From positions 1 to 21,862 of IMG/VR virus record IMGVR_UViG_3300028800_000335: a stretch of DNA of 21,862 bases. One strand, given 5' to 3'. The DNA is from a virus. Positions 1 to 7,483 of this stretch are shown here, piece after piece. Within the stretch, counting starts at the first letter, position 1. Each line of letters opens with the position of its first letter. Under the pieces are notes generated by a model, which made no database searches, was not told the origin of the DNA, and saw only the letters and a program-made list of their open reading frames with translations. Both the position numbers and the translations under genes were made by a program.

Positions 1-26
1 TCGTCGATCACTAACGGAGAAGAACC

Positions 27-476
27 ATGCAGATCATGATTACCAATGGCGGGCCGCATCCCGCCGACAAATGGGCCGAGGTGACGACCGAAGCCATCCT
101 CGACCTTATTCAGGTTGCCAGCGATTCCGACACGCCGGAAGCCGCTGCGGCGCGCAAGGCCAAGCGCGACCTGCGGCCGGTGCTGTTCGACATCCTCAAT
201 GACGCGCACGCCCTGGTGCAGGGCCATGAGCGCGGCGAACTGGCGTCCAAGGGACTTGCCCGCTGCAAGGCAAACCTTGCCGATGCCGACGCGGTGCATT
301 CGCCCGGAGTCATGAAGAAGATCAAGACGGCGCTGGCCGCCACGCCATTCAAGGATCACTTCGCCAAGCCGGAGGTGATCGCGGTGATCCGCACCATCGT
401 CGGCCAGCACATCGCCAACAACATGCACACCGAGCGGTGCTGGCACCAAGACCGCACCGCCAAAGCAGGAGCCTAA
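27..476 (+). CDS. Hypothetical phage protein, 149 aa
   Basis: I do not recognise this protein. It is soluble and mixed-charge, with no signal peptide or membrane segment, and looks largely alpha-helical (an AEVTTEAILDLIQ helix near residue 16 and Ala/Lys-rich helices later). The C-terminal tail holds several His residues and one Cys (HTERCWHQD). The start at ATG 27 is chosen for a good ribosome site (GGAGAAG, 16-22); a second in-frame ATG at 36 is less well placed. Bases 3-14 read as three codons plus TAA, probably the end of an upstream gene, so this is an internal operon member. It ends 3 bases before the next start, suggesting co-translation with the structural gene that follows. A virion or assembly role is inferred from position only. 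Confidence 0.8.
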   Translation: MQIMITNGGPHPADKWAEVTTEAILDLIQVASDSDTPEAAAARKAKRDLRPVLFDILNDAHALVQGHERGELASKGLARCKANLADADAVHSPGVMKKIKTALAATPFKDHFAKPEVIAVIRTIVGQHIANNMHTERCWHQDRTAKAGA

Positions 477-479
477 GCC

Positions 480-1139
480 ATGGCCGGTATCACCACCGCA
501 ATGTGTGACAGTTACAAGCGCGACCTGATGTCGGGCTTGCACTGTCACAATCAAAGCCGCACCCACACCGGCACCACCACCAACGGCGGCTTTCAAGTCA
601 CCGGCGTTTCGTCGCTGACGGGCCTTGCGGTCGGAGCCAAGCTGTCCGGCACCAATATTCCGGCGGGCGCGGTGATCGCCTCGATCGATTCGTCGAACTC
701 GTACACCATGTCGAAATCCGCGACCGGAGCAGGCACACCGACCATTACCAGCGTCGGCGACACCTTCATGATCGCGCTGTTCAAGGTCGGCGTGGCAGGA
801 ACCTATAGCCGCACCACCACGAACTATTCCGACATGACCGGCAATTCGGACGAGACCAGCGGCACCGGCTATACCGCAGGCGGTCAGGCGCTGACCAATG
901 TGGACCCATCGCTCGATACCGGCACCGCGATCACCGATTTCTCGCCGGACCCGACATGGACCTCGGCGTCGTTCTCGACCATCGGCTGCATGATCTACAA
1001 TGCCACCCGGCGCGGCCCGATCGTAAATCAGGCAACTTCGGTGCATGACTTCGCTGGCACGCAGACGGTTTCCTCCGGCACCTTCACCGCCGTGATGCCG
1101 GTTGCGGCGGCAGCTACCGCCATTCTGCGCATCGCCTGA
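480..1139 (+). CDS. Phage structural protein with inserted beta-rich module, 219 aa
   Basis: The framework (KRDLMSGLH at residues ~13-21, then DTFMIALF at ~94-101, then GTGYTAGGQAL at ~127-137) matches a small phage structural protein I know from many siphovirus and podovirus clusters; its exact role is not established. Between the LH and DTF strands sits an extra Gly/Thr/Ser-rich segment, residues ~32-93, with the pattern TGVSSLTGLAVGAKLSGTNI followed by PAG. This is a short beta unit common as a decoration in phage tail proteins. A related unit is found inside the collar protein at 8419-9804. The start ATG 480 has AGGAG about 10 bases upstream. The TGA overlaps the next ATG (TGATG), indicating translational coupling. 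Likely a virion surface or tail component; the specific role is uncertain. Confidence 0.85.
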   Translation: MAGITTAMCDSYKRDLMSGLHCHNQSRTHTGTTTNGGFQVTGVSSLTGLAVGAKLSGTNIPAGAVIASIDSSNSYTMSKSATGAGTPTITSVGDTFMIALFKVGVAGTYSRTTTNYSDMTGNSDETSGTGYTAGGQALTNVDPSLDTGTAITDFSPDPTWTSASFSTIGCMIYNATRRGPIVNQATSVHDFAGTQTVSSGTFTAVMPVAAAATAILRIA

Positions 1140-1792
1140 TGTCGAATACATTCTACGATGCCGTCCGCTTTACGGCGGCGTCGGCAGGCACCGGAGATTT
1201 CGTCGTCAACACGGCGGTGCAGGGTTTCCGCACGCCAGCCGCCGCTGGTGTCCCCAATAGCGCGAGTGTGTCGCTGCGCGCCGAAAGCGCCGATCTATCG
1301 GAGTGGGAAGAAAGCCAGTCGGTTTACACATCGTCTGGCACCAGCTTTACCCGCGTCGTCACCGCGAACCATTTGGGCACCACGGCAAAGGTCAATTTTA
1401 CTGCACCTCCGCAGGTTGCCATTGTGCTGGCGTCGAGCGACATCGCGGATGCCGGAAAATTCAGCACAGGGACGGTGCCAACCGCAAGACTTCCAGTTGG
1501 CACTAGCCCAAACGATATAGTTCAGCTCGACGGCAGCGGTAAACTCCCTGCCGTTGATGGATCTGCGCTGACTAATATCTCAATACCAGGAGGATCGAAT
1601 ATAGGTGCCTACATTTTTGGGAATCGGACGGGCGGCTCTACGGCATCATTTGGCTCAACGTATGCTGGCAGCTCAGTACAGATTTTTGGTTATCCATCGG
1701 GGTCTTCAGGCGAGACACTATCTGGAACTTGGATGTGTCAGGGATATATTGCAGCATCGGGAGACGTTACAATTTTTAAAAGGATCGCGTAA
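1139..1792 (+). CDS. Tail-fibre-like protein with receptor-tip type C-terminus, 217 aa
   Basis: The central part (residues ~105-150) contains the linker style typical of phage tail fibres: DAGKFSTGTVPTARLP followed by a DGSGKLPAVDG motif. The C-terminus (LSGTWMCQGYIAASGDVT, then FKRIA) resembles the common distal-tip ending of the form GTWrCmGy...lwxRI seen in many fibre proteins. It would therefore act at the virion surface in host recognition. The start overlaps the stop of the preceding gene (TGATG), so it is probably translated by coupling. Base composition drops within the gene: the first half is GC-rich like its neighbours, but from about 1500 onward it is visibly AT-richer, continuing into the next gene. 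This suggests the distal half was exchanged as a module. Family is inferred from motifs only; receptor unknown. Confidence 0.75.
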   Translation: MSNTFYDAVRFTAASAGTGDFVVNTAVQGFRTPAAAGVPNSASVSLRAESADLSEWEESQSVYTSSGTSFTRVVTANHLGTTAKVNFTAPPQVAIVLASSDIADAGKFSTGTVPTARLPVGTSPNDIVQLDGSGKLPAVDGSALTNISIPGGSNIGAYIFGNRTGGSTASFGSTYAGSSVQIFGYPSGSSGETLSGTWMCQGYIAASGDVTIFKRIA

Positions 1793-2212
1793 ATGGCCGT
1801 TGCAATCTCAAATCTGCGATATGCAGATGCCGGTAACACGACCATCGACATGGACGTATCAGGGTGGATCGATGGTGAAACGATCCCGTTTACTTATCAC
1901 CCTAATGACACTGAACCTTTGTCAGTCGCCGTAAGAGAATTGCTCGCGAACGCGAACTATACAATTTCTCCTTATAAATATGTCCCCGTTGTTTATGTTG
2001 TTTCTCCGATGCAGGCGCGGATCGCGCTATTGAATGCCGGGCTGCTCGACACAATTCAGTCAGCTATCGACGCCAAGGGTGGCGCGATCAAAATTAAGTG
2101 GGAATACGCCACTGAAATTCGCAGCGATGACGCTGATCTCATCGCAGTTGCGACGGATATTGGGATTGCCGATCAAATACCTGCGCTGTTTCAAGCCGCG
2201 AAGTCTATATAA
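1793..2212 (+). CDS. Small fibre-associated phage protein, 139 aa
   Basis: The C-terminal half (ARIALLNAGLLDTIQSAI at residues ~75-92, then IKWEYATEIRSDDADLIAVA) matches a short protein type often encoded directly after tail-fibre genes, where it may help fibre folding or attachment; that role is not proven. The N-terminal half (ISNLRYADAGNTTIDMDVSG) looks beta-rich. The start ATG 1793 directly follows the TAA of the fibre gene and has AAAGG about 9 bases upstream. GC content over 1561-1980, which spans the boundary with the fibre gene, is about 46% by hand count, against roughly 60-65% in most of the window. The two genes therefore look like one transferred cassette. No membrane segments are seen. 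Confidence 0.75.
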   Translation: MAVAISNLRYADAGNTTIDMDVSGWIDGETIPFTYHPNDTEPLSVAVRELLANANYTISPYKYVPVVYVVSPMQARIALLNAGLLDTIQSAIDAKGGAIKIKWEYATEIRSDDADLIAVATDIGIADQIPALFQAAKSI

Positions 2213-2222
2213 GGCATAAGTC

Positions 2223-3245
2223 ATGGCGATCGGCACGCAGGCGATTGGCGTCCTTGCGATCACGCAGCTTGCCAATGTTGGCGGATCGCAGAACGGCCAA
2301 GGCTCCCTTGTTGGCGTTTCGGCCACCGGCGGCGCGGGATCGTTCGTCAAGACGATCGACAAGATTATTCCCGGCGTATCGGCGCAGGGCTTTGCCGGAG
2401 CATTCACGCCAAGCGTGGCGATTCTTGTTATCGGAGCGGGTGCCACCGGACAGGCTGGATCGCCTGCGGATTCCGGGGCGCAGGGGCTGGTCGGCGTTTC
2501 GGCAACCGGCCTGTCGGGCCAGTTCATCCCGGCTGTCTCCGTCACCGTTCCGGGTGTCGGCGGCATCAGCGGCATCGGCTCTTTCATCGGAAGCGGGGCC
2601 AAGGGCATCACCGGCGTATCGGCACAAGGGTTTGCCGGTGGCGTGCTGCCACACGTCTACGCCTTCATCGATGGCGTTGGTGGCGCGGGCGAGGCTGGAT
2701 CGCCATTCAATTCGCAGACCAGCGCCATCCCCGGCGTCGGCGCGACAGGATTTGCAGGCGTTTTCACCCCATGGGTGCAAGCGCAATTCCATGGCGTGCA
2801 GGCAGTCGGTTATGCCGGTGAATTCATCGGCAACCCCGGCGGCAATTTCGAGGGTGTCGAGGGCCACGGTTACGCGGGCATCATCACCGTCACGATCTCC
2901 GGCGGCGGCACGTCCTCGGCAGCCACCGGCGACGGCGACAAGCCGCGCCGCCGTGATCCGCGCTACAAGCCGGGCTTCGAGCGCATCAAGAAGGTTCCGG
3001 AGCGCAAGGTTGTCATCAAAGACACCAAGCTCATTCCGCCGGATGATTTCGCCAATGCGCCACTGGTGCCGCGCGATCCGGTGGAGCCGCCGGAATTCGT
3101 CAGCGATGACGAAGGCTACCTCGACCTGCAAGGCCGCATCTTCGATGCGCAGGACATGACCGACATCGATCGGTTGTTGGCCGAACACGATCTGGACGAG
3201 CAGGATTTGGGCGATGTCCTCGACATCCTCGCTCTGATGGACTGA
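2223..3245 (+). CDS. Glycine-rich 20-residue-repeat virion protein, 340 aa
   Basis: Residues 31-220 are ten consecutive 20-residue units, each opening with a GVxAxGxAGx motif (GVSATGGAGS, GVSAQGFAGA, GVGATGFAGV, GVQAVGYAGE and so on), with no insertions or deletions. A degenerate eleventh unit precedes them near residue 9. Similar GVsAtG-type repeats are known in phage fibre and appendage proteins, where they are expected to stack into an elongated beta structure. From about residue 225 the protein changes character: a basic Arg/Lys stretch (KPRRRDPRYKPGFERIKK), then an acidic helical tail (MTDIDRLLAEHDLDEQDL) that could mediate attachment or assembly. A fibre, spike or decoration role is inferred. 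The start follows the previous gene by 10 bases with a modest AAGG site. Confidence 0.8.
   Translation: MAIGTQAIGVLAITQLANVGGSQNGQGSLVGVSATGGAGSFVKTIDKIIPGVSAQGFAGAFTPSVAILVIGAGATGQAGSPADSGAQGLVGVSATGLSGQFIPAVSVTVPGVGGISGIGSFIGSGAKGITGVSAQGFAGGVLPHVYAFIDGVGGAGEAGSPFNSQTSAIPGVGATGFAGVFTPWVQAQFHGVQAVGYAGEFIGNPGGNFEGVEGHGYAGIITVTISGGGTSSAATGDGDKPRRRDPRYKPGFERIKKVPERKVVIKDTKLIPPDDFANAPLVPRDPVEPPEFVSDDEGYLDLQGRIFDAQDMTDIDRLLAEHDLDEQDLGDVLDILALMD
2313..2882 (+). repeat. Ten-copy, 60-bp-period coding repeat
   Basis: This segment encodes the ten 20-residue units of the glycine-rich protein. The period is exactly 60 bp throughout. Units alternate between two types: those with a Pro two residues after the motif's aromatic residue (FTP, FIP, VLP, FTP at residues 61, 101, 141, 181) and those without. 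This gives a 120-bp double period. A 240-bp higher period is also visible: GGCTGGATCGCC occurs at 2453 and again at 2693. DNA identity between units is low overall, so the array is old. Confidence 0.85.
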
Positions 3246-3258
3246 CACACAAGGATTC

Positions 3259-3648
3259 ATGGGCATGGACGGCGGAATCGAGCATATCGCTCGGGCGCAC
3301 ACGGTTGCGCTCGGCATGGACGTAGAACTGCAACTCGACAGGTCAGCGCAGCGCGGCTTTCAGCCGGTGCTGGTGATGCTGCGCGATGCGCGCGAGCGCG
3401 CGGTGGCCGCGATGACGCAACTGGTGATCTGCGATCCAACGGATTCGCTGTCGATCCGCAGGTTGCAGATGGAGATCGCGGTATTCGACGACATGGTGAA
3501 TTCTTGCCGGGCCATCGTGGCGCGCGGGCGCGAGGTCGAACGCATCGTGTCGGAAGAAGAACGAGCCGAGATCAACGATCTCATCATGAACAATCCGCAA
3601 TGGGCAACCGCCGAAATTTCCGGCGCAACAGGAGTAAACGACCGATGA
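3259..3648 (+). CDS. Small helical phage protein before the scaffold gene, 129 aa
   Basis: This is a short, mostly alpha-helical protein (RSAQRGFQPVLVMLRDARERA at residues ~28-48; SIRRLQMEIAVFDDMV at ~64-79; SEEERAEINDLIMNN near 97-111). No named family is recognised. ATG 3259 is preferred because AAGGA lies 5 bases upstream; ATG 3265 is an in-frame alternative. The ATGA overlap with the next gene (3645-3648) implies coupling to the scaffold-like gene, so a role in head assembly or the portal/connector region is plausible. That is inference from position. There is no signal peptide or membrane segment. Confidence 0.8.
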   Translation: MGMDGGIEHIARAHTVALGMDVELQLDRSAQRGFQPVLVMLRDARERAVAAMTQLVICDPTDSLSIRRLQMEIAVFDDMVNSCRAIVARGREVERIVSEEERAEINDLIMNNPQWATAEISGATGVNDR

Positions 3649-4883
3649 CCAAGATGACGGAGAAAGAGATTGCCGAGGCCAATGAGCAGCGGCAGGTTCA
3701 TGACGAAAACGCCGCAGCCCGCGATGGCGTCGAGGATAGCGCCGAGAACGATCTCGCGCCGCGCGGCGATCAGGAGCCGCCGTCTCCAGGCGAGGACGGC
3801 CTTGAGCGCCGCGAAACCATCCGCATGTCGCCGGGCGATGCTGCCCGCGCCGAAATGGCGAAGAAATTCCGCCGCGCGGATTCGGTGCCGTTCAATGGCA
3901 ATCCGAACGACCCGGAAATGCTGTACGGCGATGTCGCCCGCGAGACGCTGGTGCCGGAGGATAACGAGCCGGAGAATATCAGCGGCGAGGACCGCGAGCC
4001 TGCACCGCAGGCCCAGCAGCCGCCGCAGAAGCGCAAGATCAAGGTGCGCGGTCAGGAAATCGAACTGACCGACGATGAAATTCTTGAACGTGCCGCCAAG
4101 GTCACGGCGGCCGACAGCTATCTCGAAGAAGCCCGCGAGCTTCTGCGCGATGCGAAAACCATTAAGGCCGAGCGTGCTGGCCGGGATCGTCAACACCCCG
4201 ACGAGCAATCAAGCACGCAAGACGACGAGCAGGAACTCGAACCGCCGCAGGATCAACGCCGCCCTGTTGATACTAAGAGCGTGGTCGAGAAAATCCAGTT
4301 CGGCGACCCCGAAGAAGCCGCCCAAGACCTCGATGAACTGATCGAGCGAAAGGCCGGTGAACGGGCCGACAATGCGCAACTGAAACGGGTCATGGATAAT
4401 GATCTGGCGAAGTCGCAGAAGGCTCTGAAAGACTTCGTGGCCGCGAATCCCGAGTTGGACGCCGATCGACTGTCGGCGACCGCGATTGAGAACATCCTCT
4501 ACGACATCTATCGTGAGGAAATTCTATCGCTCGGGCAGGTGGACGCCGACAAAATCCCGAAAAACCCGCAGGAGCTTGCCTATTGGCACCGCTTCTACCG
4601 GGTCAACGGGCATCAGGTTTCCGATTTCGCCAAGGCCATCAATACGGCCAAAGAGCGTTTCGAGGCTTGGCGCGGCAAACCCGCCACTCCACAGCAACCC
4701 CGCAAGGCACCGACAGGTCGCGTTGAGGTCAACGTCGATCGGTCCCAGCGCCGTGCGGCTATCCCAAATCAACCCGAGCGCGCCGTCGCCCCTCGTCCCG
4801 CAGCCACCCAGCAGCAGACTCCCAAGTCCCGCTCTGACGTGATTGCGCAGATGAAGAAGGCACGCGGTCAGATCACCGCTTAA
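3645..4883 (+). CDS. Probable capsid scaffolding protein, 412 aa
   Basis: It is a highly charged, Glu/Gln/Asp-rich, low-complexity protein with predicted coiled helices, placed immediately upstream of the major capsid gene. That is the usual place and composition of a phage scaffolding protein, which directs procapsid assembly and is then lost. A short folded segment lies around KRKIKVRGQEIELTDDEIL (residues ~128-146), a pattern common in scaffold-like proteins before N4-gp56-type capsids. A helical region containing YWHRFYRVNG (near 310) follows, and the C-terminal tail is basic and Gln/Pro-rich, ending in SRSDVIAQMKKARGQITA, a likely capsid-binding tail. ATG 3645 overlaps the previous stop and has CAGGAG upstream; an upstream in-frame extension to 3504 is shadow sequence of the preceding gene. 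The call rests on context and composition. Confidence 0.75.
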   Translation: MTKMTEKEIAEANEQRQVHDENAAARDGVEDSAENDLAPRGDQEPPSPGEDGLERRETIRMSPGDAARAEMAKKFRRADSVPFNGNPNDPEMLYGDVARETLVPEDNEPENISGEDREPAPQAQQPPQKRKIKVRGQEIELTDDEILERAAKVTAADSYLEEARELLRDAKTIKAERAGRDRQHPDEQSSTQDDEQELEPPQDQRRPVDTKSVVEKIQFGDPEEAAQDLDELIERKAGERADNAQLKRVMDNDLAKSQKALKDFVAANPELDADRLSATAIENILYDIYREEILSLGQVDADKIPKNPQELAYWHRFYRVNGHQVSDFAKAINTAKERFEAWRGKPATPQQPRKAPTGRVEVNVDRSQRRAAIPNQPERAVAPRPAATQQQTPKSRSDVIAQMKKARGQITA

Positions 4884-4915
4884 CCGTCGCGCTCTCCCAC
4901 GAAAGGAATCCACCC

Positions 4916-5908
4916 ATGACTGGTCAAGTTTGGGCCGTTGCAGCCGAAGGTGGCTACATGTATTCGGACGAATTGTCCGACATCATGCGCCAGCAGGTGC
5001 AGCCGCTCACCAAGTTCCGGCAGCTTTGCGATGCGCAGGACGGCTCCCAGAAGGGCCTGAATCGCGGCGACAAGTTCAACTGGAACGTCTACTCCAATGT
5101 CGGCTCGCAGGGCCGCCGCCTGTCGGAAAATCAGGTCATGCCTGAAACCGGCTTCACCATCGTTCAGCACCAGTTGATGGTCACGGAGGCTGGCAACAGC
5201 GTCCCGTACACCGGCAAGCTGACCGATCTCGCCAAGCAGGATGTCATCAGCATCATCGACAAGACGTTGAAGGATGACGCCCGCAAGTATTTCGACATCG
5301 AGGCGTTCCTCCAGTTCAACCGCACGCCGTTGCGTGCGGCCCCGACCGGCGGCAACTCCACCACGTCGATCACGCTGGACACCAACGGCACCGCGTCGGT
5401 GACGAACAATCTGGCGCTCAACACCGGCCATGTGAAGGCCATGGGTGACACGATGAAGGAACGGAACATTCCGCCCTACATCGTGGATGACTATATCTCG
5501 GTCAGCCACCCCTCGACCTTCCGCGCGCTCAAGAACTCGTTGGAGGCGATCCACCAGTACACCGAGACTGGTCTGGCTCACATCTTCAACGGCGAGATCG
5601 GGCGCTATGAATCGTTCCGCTTCATCGAGCAGAACTTCATCCCGAAGGGCGGCGCTGCGGATTCGACCACGTTCGATCCGTGGAGCCAGACGGCCGATGC
5701 CTGGAACAACGGCCTGTCCTCGTGGGCGTTCTTCATGGGCGGCGACACCGTGACGGAAGCGGTGTGCATCCCCGAGGAAATCCGGGCCAAGCTGCCGGGC
5801 GATTACGGTCGTTCGCGCGGCATCGCGTGGTACTACCTCGGCGGCTTCGGCCTCGTCCATGATGATGCGCTCAACGCGCGCGTCATCAAGTGGGACTCGG
5901 CGGCGTAA
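4916..5908 (+). CDS. Major capsid protein, N4-gp56 family
   Basis: At 330 residues the length fits the N4-gp56 capsid family (HK97 fold). Recognisable family features are the N-terminal YSDELSDIMRQQVQPLTKFR (residues 15-34), the charged GLNRGDKFNWN segment (~47-57), the AGNSVPYTGKLTDLAKQDV region (~92-110), and the signature HPSTFRALKNSLEAI (198-212) followed by NGEIGRYESFRFIEQ (225-239). It would form the icosahedral shell after scaffold-directed assembly. Codon use is strongly biased to G/C-ending codons, as expected of the most highly made virion protein. The start ATG 4916 has GAAAGGAA about 8 bases upstream. A shorter loop (GGNSTTSITLDTNGTASVT, ~145-163) looks like a surface-exposed insertion. 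Confidence 0.92.
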   Translation: MTGQVWAVAAEGGYMYSDELSDIMRQQVQPLTKFRQLCDAQDGSQKGLNRGDKFNWNVYSNVGSQGRRLSENQVMPETGFTIVQHQLMVTEAGNSVPYTGKLTDLAKQDVISIIDKTLKDDARKYFDIEAFLQFNRTPLRAAPTGGNSTTSITLDTNGTASVTNNLALNTGHVKAMGDTMKERNIPPYIVDDYISVSHPSTFRALKNSLEAIHQYTETGLAHIFNGEIGRYESFRFIEQNFIPKGGAADSTTFDPWSQTADAWNNGLSSWAFFMGGDTVTEAVCIPEEIRAKLPGDYGRSRGIAWYYLGGFGLVHDDALNARVIKWDSAA

Positions 5909-5936
5909 CCGGCACAGCCAGAAAGGAAACACGCAA

Positions 5937-6398
5937 ATGTCCTACGATACCCCCCAGCGTGAGGAATACTTCCTCCCGTCATCTGCCTTTGGTGCCACCA
6001 CCGAAACGCAGACGCTCATCGGGCCTCCGGGCAAGAAGGGCCTTGTGCGCGACATCATCACCGACCTGTCGGCTGATGCTGTCGGCACCACCACCGTGCC
6101 GGAAATCAATGTCGGCAACGCTTCCGGTGACTATTCCTACGCGCGTCACCGTCTCGGCACGTCCGCGACGGCTGGCAACACGGCTGCTGGCACGCCCTAC
6201 CGGGCGCGTCAGTTGACGCAGAACGCGCAGGGCCGCACCGGCGGCACGCCGCCGGTGCTGAGTGATTTCGCGGGCCACGTCGCCCTCGAAACCGCTTACA
6301 TTCCGGCCGACACCGCGTTCGTCGTCACCCGCAAGGCTGGCGTCGGCGGCACCCCGGCAGGCACCGGCCGCACCATCGTTATCGTCGATTGGTTCTAA
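5937..6398 (+). CDS. Small capsid-associated (possible decoration) protein, 153 aa
   Basis: It lies 28 bases after the capsid gene and starts at ATG 5937 with AGAAAGGAAA upstream, the same ribosome site style as the capsid gene. The protein is beta-rich, Thr/Gly/Ala-rich and lacks Cys (SADAVGTTTVPEINVGNA near 50-68; a C-terminal GTGRTIVIVDWF strand). A compact beta protein in this position is often a head-stabilising or decoration protein, but I see no diagnostic motif. The 5859 in-frame upstream ATG would add an Arg/Ser-rich shadow of the capsid reading frame and is rejected. An intrinsic terminator follows 28 bases after the stop, so this is the last gene of the head block. Confidence 0.8.
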   Translation: MSYDTPQREEYFLPSSAFGATTETQTLIGPPGKKGLVRDIITDLSADAVGTTTVPEINVGNASGDYSYARHRLGTSATAGNTAAGTPYRARQLTQNAQGRTGGTPPVLSDFAGHVALETAYIPADTAFVVTRKAGVGGTPAGTGRTIVIVDWF

Positions 6399-6426
6399 GC
6401 CTTTCGACCTGACGCCCACCACCACC

Positions 6427-6460
6427 AAGGCCCCGGCGCAATCCGGGGCCTTTCCTTTCT
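6427..6460 (+). terminator. Intrinsic terminator after the head gene block
   Basis: A perfect GC stem (GGCCCCGG at 6429-6436 with CCGGGGCC at 6443-6450, extended by AA/TT) encloses the loop CGCAAT and is followed by TTTCCTTTCT. This is a standard Rho-independent terminator placed 28 bases after the capsid-associated gene. It probably lowers transcription into the tail genes relative to capsid. Confidence 0.8.
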
Positions 6461-6480
6461 CCCAACCCGAGGACGGTTCG

Positions 6481-6708
6481 ATGTCCTATTTTCCGTATGG
6501 AGGCTCCTACCCGGAGCCGAAGCGTAACGAGCCGGTCTGCGTCAAGCCTGTGAACCCGTTGCCGGACAATAAAATGTCCAACAGCACCGGGGATGCAGGG
6601 CAGGACGGCTACTCGGTTCTCTCGCGCGCCAGCCGTTTCGACGGTCGGCGTCCACTCATCGGCGGCCGACAAGAGATTGAAGGCCCCAATCTTGCCCTGG
6701 AGGAATAA
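6481..6708 (+). CDS. Hypothetical protein, 75 aa
   Basis: I do not recognise this short protein. It is hydrophilic with an aromatic-rich N-terminus (MSYFPYGGSYPEPKR) and a polar Gly/Ser/Asn middle, and is probably unstructured or a small attachment peptide. ATG 6481 has a GAGGA site 6 bases upstream. A longer in-frame opening back to 6262 crosses the previous gene and the terminator and is not credible. It ends 2 bases before the next start and lies in a block of three small unknown genes between head and adaptor genes, a position where small head-completion proteins are usual. Function is not assigned. Confidence 0.65.
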   Translation: MSYFPYGGSYPEPKRNEPVCVKPVNPLPDNKMSNSTGDAGQDGYSVLSRASRFDGRRPLIGGRQEIEGPNLALEE

Positions 6709-6710
6709 TC

Positions 6711-6926
6711 ATGGCGAGCGGTTCCAAGACCAACTCTGTGTTCACGTCTGGCGGCATGGGCGACGGCAAGTCGTCCGGCATCAAGCGGGATGGCAAGATC
6801 ATGTCTGCCTTCCCGCAGGATAACGTCCACGGCGTCGATCTGCCGAATGAGCGTGGCGGCTCTTTCGGTGGCTCCGACACCAACCTTTCGCACTCCCTCA
6901 AGGGTGCGAGCGCGGTGCAGAAGTAA
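6711..6926 (+). CDS. Hypothetical Gly/Ser-rich protein, 71 aa
   Basis: This is a small polar protein rich in Gly, Ser, Asp and Lys (GGMGDGKSSGIKRDGK at residues 14-29; RGGSFGGSDTNLSHSL near 48-63), with no hydrophobic core long enough for a membrane segment. It is likely disordered or a linker-type virion peptide. ATG 6711 follows a strong TGGAGGAATA ribosome site and begins 2 bases after the previous stop, supporting a real co-translated gene despite its size. No family is recognised. Confidence 0.65.
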   Translation: MASGSKTNSVFTSGGMGDGKSSGIKRDGKIMSAFPQDNVHGVDLPNERGGSFGGSDTNLSHSLKGASAVQK

Positions 6927-6957
6927 GCATCGCGTCAACAAACAGGAGAAGAACCTC

Positions 6958-7476
6958 ATGGCGAAAACTTTCCAGACCATCCGCGTCGATCGCTCCCGCG
7001 ATCACGCGACCATTCACGGCGAACGCGGCCCCGACGATCCGCACCGCACAGCCTTTTTCCTTCAAGACGGCCTGTATTTCGATGCTGGCGGCGCTCTCAT
7101 TCCCGAGCTTGTGCCGCCGGAGTTGAAAGCCAAGGTCGAGAAGAAGCTGTGCAAGCTGAACGGCGGCAAGATGCCCGACGAAACGCCGCAGGCCGCGCCT
7201 GCTGGCGAGAACGATCCCGCGTCCAGCGTGGACGATGCCGGTAAAGGTAATGAGGCTGATGGCGACGATGACGACAAGTCGTCCGATGACATCAACCTTG
7301 AAGCATGGTTGACGGGAAGCGCGAACTATCAATGGTTCGCGATCTCCAAGGCGATCCGTGAGCGTTTCAAGAAGAACGTCTCGAAGGCTGAGGACGCGGT
7401 TGTGTTCTTGGTCGGGGATCAGAAGATTGTCGGCCTCGATCAGGTCGCCGACAAGTTCAAGCCTTACCTCTCCTGA
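6958..7476 (+). CDS. Hypothetical two-domain phage protein with acidic linker, 172 aa
   Basis: There are two folded parts: residues 1-75 (MAKTFQTIRVDRSRDHATIH, then FFLQDGLYFDAGG) and residues 115-172 (INLEAWLTGSANYQWFAISK, then VVFLVGDQKIVGL). They are joined by an extremely acidic linker at ~90-112 containing ADGDDDDKSSDD. Start ATG 6958 has AGGAGAAG 7 bases upstream; the longer frame from 6790 overlaps the preceding gene out of frame and is rejected. The gene sits directly before the adaptor-like gene and is followed within 8 bases by a stable hairpin, so it may end a transcript. No family is recognised; head-tail joining is a guess from position. Confidence 0.75.
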   Translation: MAKTFQTIRVDRSRDHATIHGERGPDDPHRTAFFLQDGLYFDAGGALIPELVPPELKAKVEKKLCKLNGGKMPDETPQAAPAGENDPASSVDDAGKGNEADGDDDDKSSDDINLEAWLTGSANYQWFAISKAIRERFKKNVSKAEDAVVFLVGDQKIVGLDQVADKFKPYLS

Positions 7477-7483
7477 TGGATCA

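Noticed and set aside
2313-2882. Regular 60-bp spacing that might suggest a CRISPR-like array
   Set aside because: The units are diverged, fully coding and contiguous, with no identical repeats or spacers.
2205-3317. A 370-codon minus-strand frame opposite the glycine-rich repeat gene
   Set aside because: Arg/Ala/Asp-rich shadow sequence; the + strand has an exact 20-residue repeat and normal gene spacing.
4880-5932. A 350-codon minus-strand frame opposite the capsid gene
   Set aside because: The + strand is a confident N4-gp56 capsid protein; the antisense product is a composition artefact.
5859-5936. In-frame N-terminal extension of the capsid-associated protein
   Set aside because: It overlaps the capsid gene out of frame and encodes Arg/Ser filler; ATG 5937 has its own good ribosome site.
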